From the NCBI GenBank assembly GCA_018402455.1, contig JAGYIG010000010.1, positions 38,123 to 102,122 on the forward strand: a stretch of DNA of 64,000 bases, given 5' to 3'. Of this stretch, positions 49,151-58,867 are shown piece after piece; positions within the stretch are counted from its first letter, which is position 1; the number at the start of each line of letters is the position of its first letter. A model generated the notes under the pieces. That model searched no databases. It saw only the letters and a list, made by a program, of their open reading frames with translations, and had not been told where the DNA came from. The translations under genes and the position numbers were made by a program. This DNA comes from Opitutaceae bacterium (GTDB taxonomy: Bacteria > Verrucomicrobiota > Verrucomicrobiia > Opitutales > Opitutaceae).

Positions 49151-49603
49151 ATGACAACAACACCCCCACTCGCAACCGTCGGTCTCGGCTTAATTTTCCT
49201 GATTACGTCGGGCTGTCTTCCCAGTCAAAAATCGACCAAAGGTTTTGTTTTTCCCGAGGGCGATCTGGCCCGGGGCAAATCCGCTTTTGTGGAATTGAAA
49301 TGCTTCGAGTGTCATGAAGTCGAAGGGGTGGGGGGATTGCCCCCACCGGAAATTCCGGCCGATAAGGTGATCGTATTGGGCGGCGAAGTCCGGACGACCA
49401 AGACCTATGGTGATCTGCTGACCGCGATCATCCATCCGGCCGCTTCCGTGACCGCCCGGGCGGTGGGTCGAACGGATGCCGACGAGCCCATGCCCACGGT
49501 CAATGACGTGATGACGGTGCAACAAATGTTGGATTTGGTCACCTTCCTTTCGCCGCAGTATGTGAAATTGGAACCGCTCTATCAGGACAACTTGCTGCCG
49601 TAG
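49151..49603 (+). CDS. c-type cytochrome lipoprotein
   Basis: The ATG at 49151 has an AAGGAG ribosome-binding site about 12 bases upstream and starts a lipoprotein signal (lipid cysteine near residue 22, after FLITSG). The 150-residue product has one haem site CFECH at residues 51-55 and a candidate axial methionine in DEPMPTVNDVMT near residue 117. It is a small periplasmic, membrane-tethered electron carrier. No oxidase or dehydrogenase partner is adjacent. Confidence 0.85.
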   Translation: MTTTPPLATVGLGLIFLITSGCLPSQKSTKGFVFPEGDLARGKSAFVELKCFECHEVEGVGGLPPPEIPADKVIVLGGEVRTTKTYGDLLTAIIHPAASVTARAVGRTDADEPMPTVNDVMTVQQMLDLVTFLSPQYVKLEPLYQDNLLP

Positions 49604-49614
49604 CGCGCGGGGTT

Positions 49615-49642
49615 GGAAGACCCCGCGGCGTCTTCCCCTACC
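49615..49642 (+). repeat. Short palindromic repeat, single variant
   Basis: GGAAGAC and GTCTTCC pair across CCCGCGGC and are followed by CCTACC, giving the same tail as the other elements. It begins 12 bases after the cytochrome stop, overlaps the end of the next leftward gene by a few bases and may act as a shared transcript end. Confidence 0.55.
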
Positions 49643-50003
49643 TCGCCGCCGCAGCCTTGGCTTGGCGGCGGGCGTCGCGGAAACTTTTCACGAAGAACAC
49701 CATGGCGACGGCGGCCGAGGCCATCATCAGCGCGACGCGAATGACGGCCATTTCATTGCCCCGGCGGATGGAACCGACCAACGGCATGATGAGGGCGAGC
49801 AGCACCAGCAATGTCAGCCCGACGGCGATATGGGCCACGACCTTGTTTTCTTTTTTGATGCCGGGATTGAGGGCGAGGAGGGCGACTCCGAACCCCACCG
49901 GAACGAAGGCCGTCTTGGGCGCGGATTCTGCGGCAAAATAGGCCCACAGGCCCATGGAGATGAGCAGGAGCGCGTTGATAAGGCTGGCTTGATGTGCTTT
50001 CAT
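49638..50003 (-). CDS. Small four-helix membrane protein, unknown
   Basis: A 121-residue product with four hydrophobic segments (about 8-26, 31-45, 55-77, 84-105) and a basic Arg/Lys/Ala-rich tail. The pattern resembles TMEM14/UPF0136-like small membrane proteins, but no diagnostic motif was seen. It lies 107 bases downstream of the SIS-domain gene on the same strand. Confidence 0.65.
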   Translation of the reverse strand: MKAHQASLINALLLISMGLWAYFAAESAPKTAFVPVGFGVALLALNPGIKKENKVVAHIAVGLTLLVLLALIMPLVGSIRRGNEMAVIRVALMMASAAVAMVFFVKSFRDARRQAKAAAAR

Positions 50004-50110
50004 GATTGGCGGATGGGTTCGCGGTTAAGGGAGGCAAGAAGGCAGATTCGTCAAAGCCGAAGCGCCGGATTTTCTGCGGTTCCGGGAGGGCGCCTCCTGC
50101 CCGCCGCGAA

Positions 50111-50881
50111 TTACAGTGCTTTCACGCGGGGGGTGAACTTTTCGAGGTGGGCTTGATTGTGCTTATCTCCGCCGAGGGTGTTGGCACTCTGCCAAACCGG
50201 CGGCTCGACGCCATGTTTGAGACACAAATCAATGGCTTCCATCACCAGCCAATTGATGGCGTAGCAGGCGAGCACATTGCACGTGCCGCCCACCTTCTGA
50301 GGGTAGCCATCGAGCTGGAGCAGCGTCTCGCCATGCGGGACATGATTGTCGATGATTACGTCGGCAATCTCACCGATGTTCTGTTGGTTGCTGTGGCGGG
50401 CCAGAAAGTCGCGGGGAGTGGCTTCGGCGAAGGCCACCGACGTGATGGCGATCACCTTGCAGCCGCGGCGTTTTGCTTCCAGCGCCGCGTCGATGGAGCA
50501 GGCGTTGATGCCGTAAACGCTGGTGATCACCAAGATGTCGTTTGGTCCGAGGTGGTGTGCCTTTACGATCTTGTCGCCGATGTTTTCCTCGCGCTCGAGC
50601 AGCGTGGATTTCTGCCCGCCGCCAGCGAGCGACAAACTCGGCTCAAACATCGGACTGATGTTGGCCAAACCTCCGGCGCGAAAAAAGAACTCCTCGCTGC
50701 CGACGTAGGAGTGGCCGCCCACCCCGTAAACGTGGATCAGACGGTCGGCTTTGATCTGTTCGAAAAACAGTTGGGCCGCCTGATTGATCGAGTCCTGTTG
50801 AGTGTGGGTCAGGGCATCGAGTCGCTCGGCGATACCCGCCCGGTAGCGTTGCGCGATATCACTGGGAGGAAGAAGGGTCAT
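50111..50881 (-). CDS. SIS-domain sugar isomerase-like protein
   Basis: A 256-residue cytoplasmic protein with a SIS fold: RLIHVYGVGGHSYVGSEEFFFR (first 20 of it near residues 46-65) provides the phosphosugar-binding loop, and DILVITSVYGINACSIDAAL and GCKVIAITSVAFAEATP form the following Rossmann-like strands. It resembles the UPF0309/YckF-like group that binds phosphosugars such as N-acetyl hexosamine phosphates. The substrate is unknown. It is followed by a small membrane protein gene. Confidence 0.85.
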   Translation of the reverse strand: MTLLPPSDIAQRYRAGIAERLDALTHTQQDSINQAAQLFFEQIKADRLIHVYGVGGHSYVGSEEFFFRAGGLANISPMFEPSLSLAGGGQKSTLLEREENIGDKIVKAHHLGPNDILVITSVYGINACSIDAALEAKRRGCKVIAITSVAFAEATPRDFLARHSNQQNIGEIADVIIDNHVPHGETLLQLDGYPQKVGGTCNVLACYAINWLVMEAIDLCLKHGVEPPVWQSANTLGGDKHNQAHLEKFTPRVKAL

Positions 50882-50950
50882 GGTGGTGGGAGGTTTTGAG
50901 TTTTAAGGATGAGAGCCACGGAGAGTGTCGCCGCCGACTGGGGGCGGATT

Positions 50951-51784
50951 TCACGCAAACAACCGTTGGAAATTTCGGGCGACGGCCCGCACCAGCTCGA
51001 CCGGATCTTCGTCGCGCAAGATCGCCAAATCCGCGTAGGCGAGTTGGAGGTTGGCCGGATGATTGCACCAAGAGTCGGGCGAGGCCTCGGTCAAAAAGAA
51101 AGCGGGTTTGGGGGGAGGAAATGCCGGCGCATCGGTTTCTACCAACAGTCGATCTGAGGGCACCGCTTTAAAGGCGTTGCGTTGGCGAATTTTGCGCGGG
51201 TCGATGAGCGACGTGTTGAAGGAAAAATAGGCGCCGAGGCGGGAGAATTCGGCGACCTGTTCCGGGGAACCGCCAAATGCGTGCAAAAGAAACCCGCGTT
51301 TGGGGAGGGGGGTGGTGCGCAACACCTCCTGCAGGGGGCCCCACGCGCGCACGCAGTGCAGGGTGGCGGCGCGGTCGTGCTCGGCGGCCCAACGAAGTTG
51401 CCACGCACAGACTTCCATTTGCTCTTCAATGGGTGCAGGCGGCACGCCGCCGAGGATCGGATCGTGGGCTCGACCGGGTTCTAATATCCAACGATCAAGG
51501 CCAATCTCACCCACGGCAGCCCGGGAATCGGACTCGAGCCGATCAACGAATTTGAGCTGCCAGTCGTCGGGGCGCCCGGCGACATCCCAAGGGTGCACGC
51601 CGTAGCTGGGAATGACCCAGTTGAAGCGCTCTGCTAGCGCGGCGACGTCATCCCAATCGTCGTCGGGATGGGTGCCGTTGACCACGGCTCCGCCCAGGCC
51701 GATTTTCGCGAGGTCGGCGGCAATCTGATCGAGGTGCGGAGCGAGTTCCTCGAATTGCAGGTGGTTGTGGGCGTCGTAGAGCAC
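50951..51784 (-). CDS. TatD-family metal-dependent hydrolase
   Basis: A 277-residue protein with DAHNHLQF at residues 4-11 (metal-binding histidines), the GEIGLDRW glutamate near residue 92, a histidine in TLHCVRAWG, LHAFGGSPEQ near residue 168 and VETDAPAF near residue 215. These form the TatD metal site used for 3'-5' nuclease or phosphodiesterase activity. No signal peptide. It lies 56 bases downstream of the M48 peptidase gene and is probably cotranscribed with it. Confidence 0.9.
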   Translation of the reverse strand: MLYDAHNHLQFEELAPHLDQIAADLAKIGLGGAVVNGTHPDDDWDDVAALAERFNWVIPSYGVHPWDVAGRPDDWQLKFVDRLESDSRAAVGEIGLDRWILEPGRAHDPILGGVPPAPIEEQMEVCAWQLRWAAEHDRAATLHCVRAWGPLQEVLRTTPLPKRGFLLHAFGGSPEQVAEFSRLGAYFSFNTSLIDPRKIRQRNAFKAVPSDRLLVETDAPAFPPPKPAFFLTEASPDSWCNHPANLQLAYADLAILRDEDPVELVRAVARNFQRLFA

Positions 51785-51840
51785 AGCGGCGGGGAGGGGA
51801 GAAAGATAAAGAGAAAGAGGACCGAGACGGGGCGGGCGGG

Positions 51841-53829
51841 TTACTCCTCGTTCGTTGGTTGGCCGGTCGGCGGTGGCACCGGAGGCATGGGCACGTCGAG
51901 GGCGGCACAGGCGGCGCGCAGGAGTTCGATCTCGCCGGATTGGGCGGAGCCGTCATGCACGATCACGGCGCAGGCTGCCGCCACGATGCGTTGCTTGATC
52001 GGGGGCGCGGCGAGGGCCAGGCGGTCGAGCGCTTCGTCGAGTTGCGGTAGATCAATTTGATCAGATTCCATGAACTGCAGGACGGCCGATTTCATCAGAG
52101 GAATCTGAGGCCTAGCCGCGGCAAAAGCCTGACGTGCGGCGGTGGCGTCGGCGGTGCCGGCATGGGCCAAGGCAGAGAGAAAGACGCCCGCGTATTTACC
52201 AGCGGCACCAAAGGAATAAGTGCGATCCACGGAGTGCGTCGCCGGCGCGGAAGCGGCATCGAGACCATGGCTGATCACGCGTTGCAGGGCATATTCGAAT
52301 GAAGTCACCTGGGCATCGGATTCCGCCAGCTGTTTCATGGTGAACTTCAGGCGGGATTGGCCGGCGGGATCCAGTTCGCGCAAGCCGTTCAGGGCGAGTT
52401 GGGCGAGGGGCAGTCGCACGTCGACCGGTTGGCTGCGCAGCTGGTTAAAAAAAGATGCCGCGGCATCGGCTACTGCCGGTTTGAGCCAGGCGAGCTGCTG
52501 TTGGCGGGGAGCATCCGTGGGATCGAGGAGCAGGGCATAGATCAGTGGTTCGGCCGTCATCGGCGAGCGGGCCGCCTCGCGGAGATCTTCACCCAGTTCG
52601 GCGAGGAGGACTTGCGCGTAATCGATCTGTTCGGTGCTCAACAGGCCGACGGTGGCGAGGAGCGCAGTGGGATCCAGGACGCGATCCAAGGGTTGACCCA
52701 GCACCGAAGGGAGCGGTGGTGGGTTGGCTTTCGATTTGGCTGCAGGCTTCTCGGGCGCGGGCTCCTCCCGAGACGGCCGGATGAACTTCCCGTCGAATTG
52801 CGGATCAATCGCTTCAATCCGCTCCCGCAGGGGAGGATGGGTGGCGAAACTGCCGCCAAACTTTGTCCGAAAGGCTTGGGCAAACATGCTGTGATTGATT
52901 TCAGCCGCGTGGCGGGAAGTGAGTTCAGGGTCGGCGGATTGTCCGCCGATCTTTTTGAGAGCGCCGGTGATGCCGTCCGGATTGCGGGTGAATTGAACGG
53001 CGGAGGCATCGGCGAGAAACTCCCGTTGACGCGAGACGGCGGCCTGAACGAGGCGACCGAAGAAATAACCGACGTAGCCGATGATGGTCACGGCCAGGGC
53101 CACGGCCAGGTAGATCAGGATGATGGCCCCACCACCGCCTTTTTTTCCACCGCCGCTCCGGCGCCCGGAAAATCGCATGAAGCGCACGGCGTGGAACATC
53201 GATCGACCGGCCAGTCCGATCACGAGGATGCCAAAAAGGACGGAGGCGAGGCGCAGGTTGAGCCGCATGTCGCCGTTGAGGATGTGGCTGAACTCGTGAC
53301 CGATTACGGCTTGAAGCTCGTCGCGATTGAGGGCGTCCAGCGTGCCCTGGGTGACGGCAACAACAGCATCGTGAGTGGTGAGCCCGGCCGCGAAGGCATT
53401 GATCGATGCGTCGTCGGCGAGGACATAGGTGCTCGGCACGGGGGTGCCGGACGCGATGGCCATTTCTTCCACGATGTTGAGCAACTGTCGCTCCTTGAGC
53501 TTGGTGGTGTGCGGATCAATGCGCTGCCCGCCGAGCGACTTGGCCACGACGGAGCCACCGCCGCGAAAGGACATCCATTTGGTGAGGGAGGCCAAGCCAA
53601 CAATGGCGAGGGTGAGGGCTGTGATGCTCAGAAAGAGGCCCGGTTGCCAGAGCACCTCGACCTGGGGTAGGGTTGTCTCGGCGATGACCCCCTGATGTCT
53701 GAGCAGGGTTTGGATCAAAAGGGCTGCACCATAGCTCGCGGCGATCGTTCCCAGCACCGCCAAAACGAACAGCACCACCAAACGGGAAGTTCGTTTCTTG
53801 GCGAGGGTTTGGGCTTCAAAAAAGTCCAT
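51841..53829 (-). CDS. M48 membrane metallopeptidase with long C-terminal extension
   Basis: A 662-residue protein. Residues 1-100 hold two transmembrane helices; the peptidase domain has VIGHEFSHILNGD with HEFSH near residues 178-182 and the third zinc ligand in SRQREFLADASAVQF near 271, plus further helices in between, as in HtpX-like proteins. After about residue 350 a 300-residue helical extension follows, whose last 70 residues (AACAVIVHDGSAQSGEIELL) resemble a TerB-type domain. It is directly downstream of lemA, a common pairing. Role in membrane protein turnover is likely. Confidence 0.88.
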   Translation of the reverse strand: MDFFEAQTLAKKRTSRLVVLFVLAVLGTIAASYGAALLIQTLLRHQGVIAETTLPQVEVLWQPGLFLSITALTLAIVGLASLTKWMSFRGGGSVVAKSLGGQRIDPHTTKLKERQLLNIVEEMAIASGTPVPSTYVLADDASINAFAAGLTTHDAVVAVTQGTLDALNRDELQAVIGHEFSHILNGDMRLNLRLASVLFGILVIGLAGRSMFHAVRFMRFSGRRSGGGKKGGGGAIILIYLAVALAVTIIGYVGYFFGRLVQAAVSRQREFLADASAVQFTRNPDGITGALKKIGGQSADPELTSRHAAEINHSMFAQAFRTKFGGSFATHPPLRERIEAIDPQFDGKFIRPSREEPAPEKPAAKSKANPPPLPSVLGQPLDRVLDPTALLATVGLLSTEQIDYAQVLLAELGEDLREAARSPMTAEPLIYALLLDPTDAPRQQQLAWLKPAVADAAASFFNQLRSQPVDVRLPLAQLALNGLRELDPAGQSRLKFTMKQLAESDAQVTSFEYALQRVISHGLDAASAPATHSVDRTYSFGAAGKYAGVFLSALAHAGTADATAARQAFAAARPQIPLMKSAVLQFMESDQIDLPQLDEALDRLALAAPPIKQRIVAAACAVIVHDGSAQSGEIELLRAACAALDVPMPPVPPPTGQPTNEE

Positions 53830-53910
53830 GGCAGCAAAGAAATCCAGTCCGCCGAGGTGTGGTCGGGAAAGAATTGATCTGAGATCCGAGCGGAACGGGT
53901 GCCGGGGTGG

Positions 53911-54516
53911 CTAGGAGGAAAAGTCGACCTTTGGAGCGATGCGCTCGGTGGGGTCCTCGACTTCGAAAAGTTCAGCGGCTTGAAAGCCCATGGCGCCCGC
54001 CAACAGGACGGCGGGGAAAACTTCGCGGCGCGTGTTGTAGGTCATCACGGCGTCATTGTAGGCCTGCCGGGCGAAGGCGATTTTGTTTTCCGTGGACGTC
54101 AATTCCTCCGTGAGCTGGGCCATGGTTTCGTTGGCCTTCAGATCGGGGTATTGCTCGGAGACGACCATCAATCGAGACAGGGCACCGGAAAGACCGGTCT
54201 CGGCCGACATCAGGCTCTTCAGGTTTCCCGCCGAAGCGGGATTGGCGGCGGCAGCCTCGGCCGCGGACGCGGCGATGTTGCGCGCTTTGATGACGGCTTC
54301 GAGGGTTTCACGCTCGTGGGAGAGGTAGCCCTTGGCGGTTTCGACCAGATTGGGAATCAGGTCATAGCGGCGTTTGAGCTGAACGTCGATTTGGGCGAAG
54401 GCGTTTTTGAAGCGGTTGCGGAGCTGCACGAGGCCATTGTAGATCCCGATGGCCCAAAAGATGACGCCAAGGCCGATGGCCGCGAGAACGAGGAGGGTAA
54501 TGAGAGTGCCGGACAT
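53911..54516 (-). CDS. lemA: LemA-family protein
   Basis: A 201-residue protein with an N-terminal membrane helix (about 5-25) and a helical bundle containing YNGLVQLRNRFKNAF, QLKRRYDLIPNLVETAKGY and the C-terminal AYNDAVMTYNTRREVFPA block, all hallmarks of LemA. Its function is not well defined. It is upstream of an M48 peptidase, with an 81-base gap. Confidence 0.95.
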   Translation of the reverse strand: MSGTLITLLVLAAIGLGVIFWAIGIYNGLVQLRNRFKNAFAQIDVQLKRRYDLIPNLVETAKGYLSHERETLEAVIKARNIAASAAEAAAANPASAGNLKSLMSAETGLSGALSRLMVVSEQYPDLKANETMAQLTEELTSTENKIAFARQAYNDAVMTYNTRREVFPAVLLAGAMGFQAAELFEVEDPTERIAPKVDFSS

Positions 54517-54614
54517 AGTTTGAGATAAGATTGAGCAGGAACGTGGCAGCCGCGTGGCTCGACCGCGAGCGGTAAAGGGTTACTCGGGAGCGCGTGGTTT
54601 GGAGCCGACGGCGG

Positions 54615-55031
54615 TTAGTCTTGGACGGCTCCCGTCGCTAATGCGGCGATGCGTTCGCGCACGGCGGCCATGCCGTTCAGGCGGGTGGGGGTCAGATTGC
54701 GGGTGACCCCAAGTTGCTCGAGCACGGTGGATTTGGCGGTGGCGGCCTCCGCGGTGGAAACTCCGGTGTAGGCCCGGCAGAGCAAGTGCACCAGGGCGCG
54801 GACCAGGGGCGAATCGCAATCGGAGTCGAAGGTCCAGCGATCGGCCTCCTCGGTGGCGGTCAGCCAGACTTTGGACGTGCAGCCGGGCACGTGGTTAGCC
54901 TCGGTGCGATCGTGCTCCGGGAAATGAGGCAGATGGCGGGTCGAGTCGACGATGGCGCCGAGACGCTCCTGCGGGTTCTCGATAAACAAATAGTCGTCGA
55001 GGATCAGTTGTTCGTTTTGGGCGACGGTCAT
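54615..55031 (-). CDS. sufE: SufE-family sulfur acceptor
   Basis: The ATG at 55031 gives a 138-residue protein and is preferred over an upstream in-frame start with basic low-complexity sequence. The persulfide-accepting cysteine in HVPGCTSKVWL falls at residue 51, the position known in E. coli SufE. It accepts sulfur from a SufS-type desulfurase for Fe-S assembly. No other suf gene is in the window. Confidence 0.93.
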   Translation of the reverse strand: MTVAQNEQLILDDYLFIENPQERLGAIVDSTRHLPHFPEHDRTEANHVPGCTSKVWLTATEEADRWTFDSDCDSPLVRALVHLLCRAYTGVSTAEAATAKSTVLEQLGVTRNLTPTRLNGMAAVRERIAALATGAVQD

Positions 55032-55130
55032 AAAACGGGAGGGGCAGCTTGCGTCGGTCGACCGGCTCGCGTCAAAACGAGAACGCACCGCCGTCGTGCG
55101 GGCGGACTTGCCACACGGGGAGGGCAGCGC

Positions 55131-57644
55131 ATGGTCGGAGCGATGAGTAAACGCCCCGGTGCGGTATTGGTGTTATTGCTAGGTGTGGTGTTGGGCCTGA
55201 CGTTGCGGGCCCAACCGCTCAGCGATCCGGCTCCCCTGATGGCTGGGGCGCTGGCGGCGGAAGGGGTGGGACACGTCATCGCCACGGAAGGCGCGGCGCG
55301 GCGGGCCATGGAACTGGGTTTTTCGTCGGTGGCGGCAGGGCTTTGGCGCGACCTACTCGCGGAGACCACCGATCCCGGGGAGCGCGACCAGCATCTGCTG
55401 TCGCTGGTGATCGCGTTGTTGGAAACCAATGATCTGCCGGGGGCCCGGGCGGCGTTGGCGGAAATGAACGATGCCACCACGGCGCTGGCCCGATTGCGCC
55501 GGGGCTTGATTGCGGCCAACGCGGGAGATTTCGCAGCGGCGAGCGAAACCTTGGCGTTGGTCGACCGGGCGGCTTTACCCGGGCCGGAGATTTCCTGGTA
55601 TCACTACCTGGCCGGGGTCCTGGCCGACGAGCGGGCGGCGGTCAGTATGGGAAATTGTTTGGCGACCGGCGCGGCTCAACACACGTGATTACGCGGCGCT
55701 GGGAGGCTTAGCGATTGATAATGAAATCAGGTTGACGGAAAACGCACCTTAGCGCTTCCACGACTGAATGCAAATTCTCGCGCGAGGCCAGAGAGTGATT
55801 GTTTCCGCCAAACCAGCGCGGTCTTGGCGAAAACGCCATTGAGAGTCGAAGCGTGTGTTCCTGATCGAACCTTACCTACTGAAAGTACCAGGCTCAGATG
55901 ATCTGCGGGATTGTAGCCGGGTTCATGATCTTAAAGGCAGTAAAAAGGTGAGCTTCAGCATAACAGAAACAACCAGAAGATGTGAGCAGAGAACAGGCTG
56001 CAGCTACTTTGTTCCCTTTATTTATAAACACTTTGGTTACAGAAAGCCTTCAATAGAAGACGGCACTTTAGGCTGTATTGGGCCAGTACAGGCGAGCCAC
56101 AATTTGCCACAATTAAAGCTGGGAGGATTTATTAGCCTTGCATGAAACCAACAAAGCCCACGGTACCTCAGCTACTGAAACCTCAGCATCCAGGTTTACG
56201 TGCGGCGCTGATCTGATTCCATGCAGCCTAGGCCAGCAGACGTTATCAGGGCTGCGGCAGGTTACGCGACTCAGGCCCGACGGGAGTTGGCGAGCGACCG
56301 TGATCGAGCGGGTGGGCGTGCTGCAGGCCGAGGCCTTCTTTCGCGGCAGGTTTCGCAGCGCAGCCGATAAATATGCCTGGCGGCCTCGAAAGCTCCGGCA
56401 GTCGGGGCCCCGGGCGACATCATTTATCAGGAAATTCGCCCGGGTCGCGACGGGCAGCTGGAGGAGGCGGCCGGTCGAATCGATGTGCTGGCGGGTGATG
56501 TGCGGTTCGATGGGCAAAACCGATGGCAGGCGGAGTGGAATCTGGCGCGCTCTGCAGGCATCGGGCAGGCAGCGGTCGCTTATGACCGGGTGAACCGGCT
56601 TCTGGCCGAACCGGTGGAGGCGGGGGTCATGCCGCCCGACCTGAAGGTCCGCATGGCTTGGTTGCAGGCCCGGTTTGGCGCTCGGTAGGGGAGGCGCAGC
56701 GGGCGTTGGACTAACCAGCGGGACAGCTCGAGTCGGTGGATCCGATTCTGGCGGACGAGGTTGCCTCGTCGGCGCGACTGCTCGAAGCGGAAGGGCATTT
56801 TCCTGGGGCAATCCGAGGAAGCCCTGATGGTGCTGCAGGAATTGAGGGAGGCTTGCCCCAGCTCCGACGCGGCGGTGTTTCGTTTATTGAAGAAGCCGGC
56901 GCGGAAGCCCCGACAAAAGGCCAGCTGGTGCGGGCGCAGCGGTTGCTGGCAGAACTGATTTACAGGTGCCCGGATAACCGCTATGCGCCCACGCGCCTGC
57001 CAGTCGGCGCTGCTGGCGAGTCGCCGCGAAGAGTTACCTGCACGGGAGGCGATTACCAAGATTGAGCAGCTGGTCACCGACTACCAGGCGAGTTGGTGTT
57101 TTACGCCCGCTTCAAGCAAGGCGACCTCCTGCGCAAAAGATAGACCCGAAATGAGACCGCCCAGCAGGTCTATGAAGTGATCATTCGGGACTATCCGCTC
57201 AGGATATCTGGGCGGCGCAGACGGCGTTGGCCGACAGTTTGGCCGCGCAAGCGGTTCGGATCCCTCCTGCAGAACAACGCGGCGGCGTTTTATGAGCGGA
57301 TGCGGGATGTGGCGTCAGCGCCGGTGGAATTGCGGGTGGAAGCGGGCTTCAAGGCCGGCAATGCTCTGGTCCGTCGCGGGCGGTTGGATCGCGAGGCGGA
57401 AACCTGGTGGCAGATCGTCGATGAGTTTTGGTGCCAGAACGAGACCCGTGAATCTGAACTCCGGGGCCGGTATTGGTTGGCCACGAAATCCTCGCTCAAC
57501 TCGGGGAGACCATGGAGCAACAGGGCAATTTGGCGGAAGCCCGACGCGCTTATGCCATGGAGCCGCCGCAATGGGGATTACGGAACAGGATTGGGCGCGA
57601 GCACCCAGCTGGCCCTGGGTGAAATCGTCGTGCCGGAGGGGTGA
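55131..57644 (+). pseudogene. Secreted TPR-like gene, heavily disrupted
   Basis: The start ATG at 55131 has GGGGAG about 8 bases upstream and begins a signal peptide (SKRPGAVLVLLLGVVLG). The first 165 residues are open and show TPR-like helices (HLLSLVIALLETNDLPGARA, RRGLIAANAGDFAAASETL). The frame is lost near 55640. Homologous-looking TPR pieces return at 56400-57640 (RWQAEWNLARSAGIGQAAVA, GFKAGNALVRRGRLDREAE) across several frames. Between them lies an AT-rich stretch unlike either part. It precedes exbB and exbD, so it probably belongs to that transport system. Confidence 0.7.
55845..56230. other. AT-rich anomalous segment
   Basis: Roughly 380 bases at about 40-45 per cent GC by eye, against more than 60 per cent around it. 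It contains the only long AT stretches of this part of the window (for example TTTATTTATAAACAC). It is flanked by TPR-coding sequence on both sides. No known gene or mobile element was recognised. Confidence 0.6.
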
Positions 57645-57689
57645 CCGGCGTTGACGAATAAGACCGGGAGGCCTCAGACACAGTAATCG

Positions 57690-58400
57690 ATGGAAGCCTT
57701 TAATTTCGATCTCTTTCGCCCAAGGAGGCCCGATGATGCTGGTCCTGCTGGTCATGGCGGTGACCGGATTGGTGTTGTTTGTGGAGCGATTGTTGTTCCT
57801 CCATCGTGGCCAAATTCGATCAACCGCCTTTCTGGATGGGATCAAAAAATATCCCCGGCCAAACGTCGAAGAGTCATCGAAGCGCGGCGGTGTGCGAAGA
57901 GACCCCGGGGCCGTCGCCGCAGTGGTTAAGCCGCATTGTTGAACGTGCGGGCGGATTTGATCGGATGCGTTTCGCGATTCAGGAAGCCGGGATTGTGGAG
58001 GGGCCCGGCGTTGGAACACGCTATCGGAATCGATAAACGCCATCGCGCAGATTGCTCCGTTGGTGGGGCTGCTGGGCACGCTGCTCGGCATGGCGACGAC
58101 TTTCTACGCCTTCATGAGCGGAGGGGCCGAGTATGCGACGGCCCGCGCACTGTCGGACGGAATGTGGCAGGCTTTGCTGGTAGTATTGGCGGTCTGACCA
58201 TCGTACCCAGCACTTGGGGTATCACTTCCTCAGCGGGCGGGTGCGGGCCATCGTGCAGGATGTCGAATGGGCCGGGAACGAAATCATGCGTTATCTGCAG
58301 CTTGAGTATCAGGAGGGTGAGGCTACGACCGACGCTGCAGTCGCGGAAACCGTCTTGCCGTCCGCGGGCAATGAGGCAGAAAGCACCAAGGAGGACCTCA
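57690..58400 (+). pseudogene. exbB: ExbB/MotA/TolQ-type proton channel gene, frameshifted
   Basis: Pieces in different frames give a complete ExbB-like protein: an N-terminal helix (MMLVLLVMAVTGLVLFVERL), a cytoplasmic stretch, then the diagnostic channel helices AIAQIAPLVGLLGTLLGMAT and GGAEYATARALSDGMWQALL, and a C-terminal tail (AIVQDVEWAGNEIMRYLQLE). At least three shifts are needed. Order TPR protein, exbB, exbD is a typical TonB-energising cluster and could power the receptor at 27.7-30.5 kb. Confidence 0.85.
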
Positions 58401-58865
58401 TTGATCACGCGCCCCTTGGATCACACGGCGTCAAGCTGAGAACCTCTCCGGTCGATGGACCTTCTTGTTCACCACGTGAACATTATTTCTGTTTGGGGCT
58501 GTTTTTTGTGCTTTTTGGACCCGGTTTTGTCTGTTCGGCATCAAATTACTGCGGCCGGAGTTTGGGCACGTCCCCAGGGGGGCGGGGGCGATGGCCACCA
58601 GCACCACCGCCGTCATCAGTGTGCTGGGACCCAGCGCGGTCTTTACCTCGGAGGGCGGATGGTTTTAGCGAGTTGGCCGCGTGGTTCCCGCCCTCGCGGT
58701 CGCCCGGGGAGGAGAACAGGAATCCCGATTGTTGGTGCGGGCCGACGCCCAAGTTCCCGCCGGTGATCTGCTCCGCTTGTCCAGACATCGCCTCCGCGGC
58801 CGGCTTCTCCGGTGCATCTGGCGTTGGAGGGAACGTGGAGCGACGTTTTCGGCCCCCAGCCCTAG
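58400..58865 (+). pseudogene. exbD: ExbD/TolR-type gene, frameshifted
   Basis: The likely start is the ATTG at 58400, where one extra T appears to split an ATG preceded by AAGGAGG. Fragments read ITRPLDHTAS, a short membrane segment (GLFFVLFGP-like), MATSTTAVISVLGPSAVFTS, LLVRADAQVPAGDLLRLS and a C-terminal ALEGTWSDVFGPQP ending at 58865. This is the normal ExbD layout: one N-terminal helix and a periplasmic domain. Several frameshifts interrupt it. Confidence 0.8.
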
Positions 58866-58867
58866 GT

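Noticed and set aside
52357..53670. Long plus-strand open frame opposite the M48 peptidase
   Set aside because: The peptidase has HEFSH and transmembrane segments; the antisense product shows no domain.
55855..56145. 96-codon open frame in the AT-rich segment
   Set aside because: No domain, no ribosome-binding site, and the surrounding sequence is anomalous, so coding potential cannot be supported.
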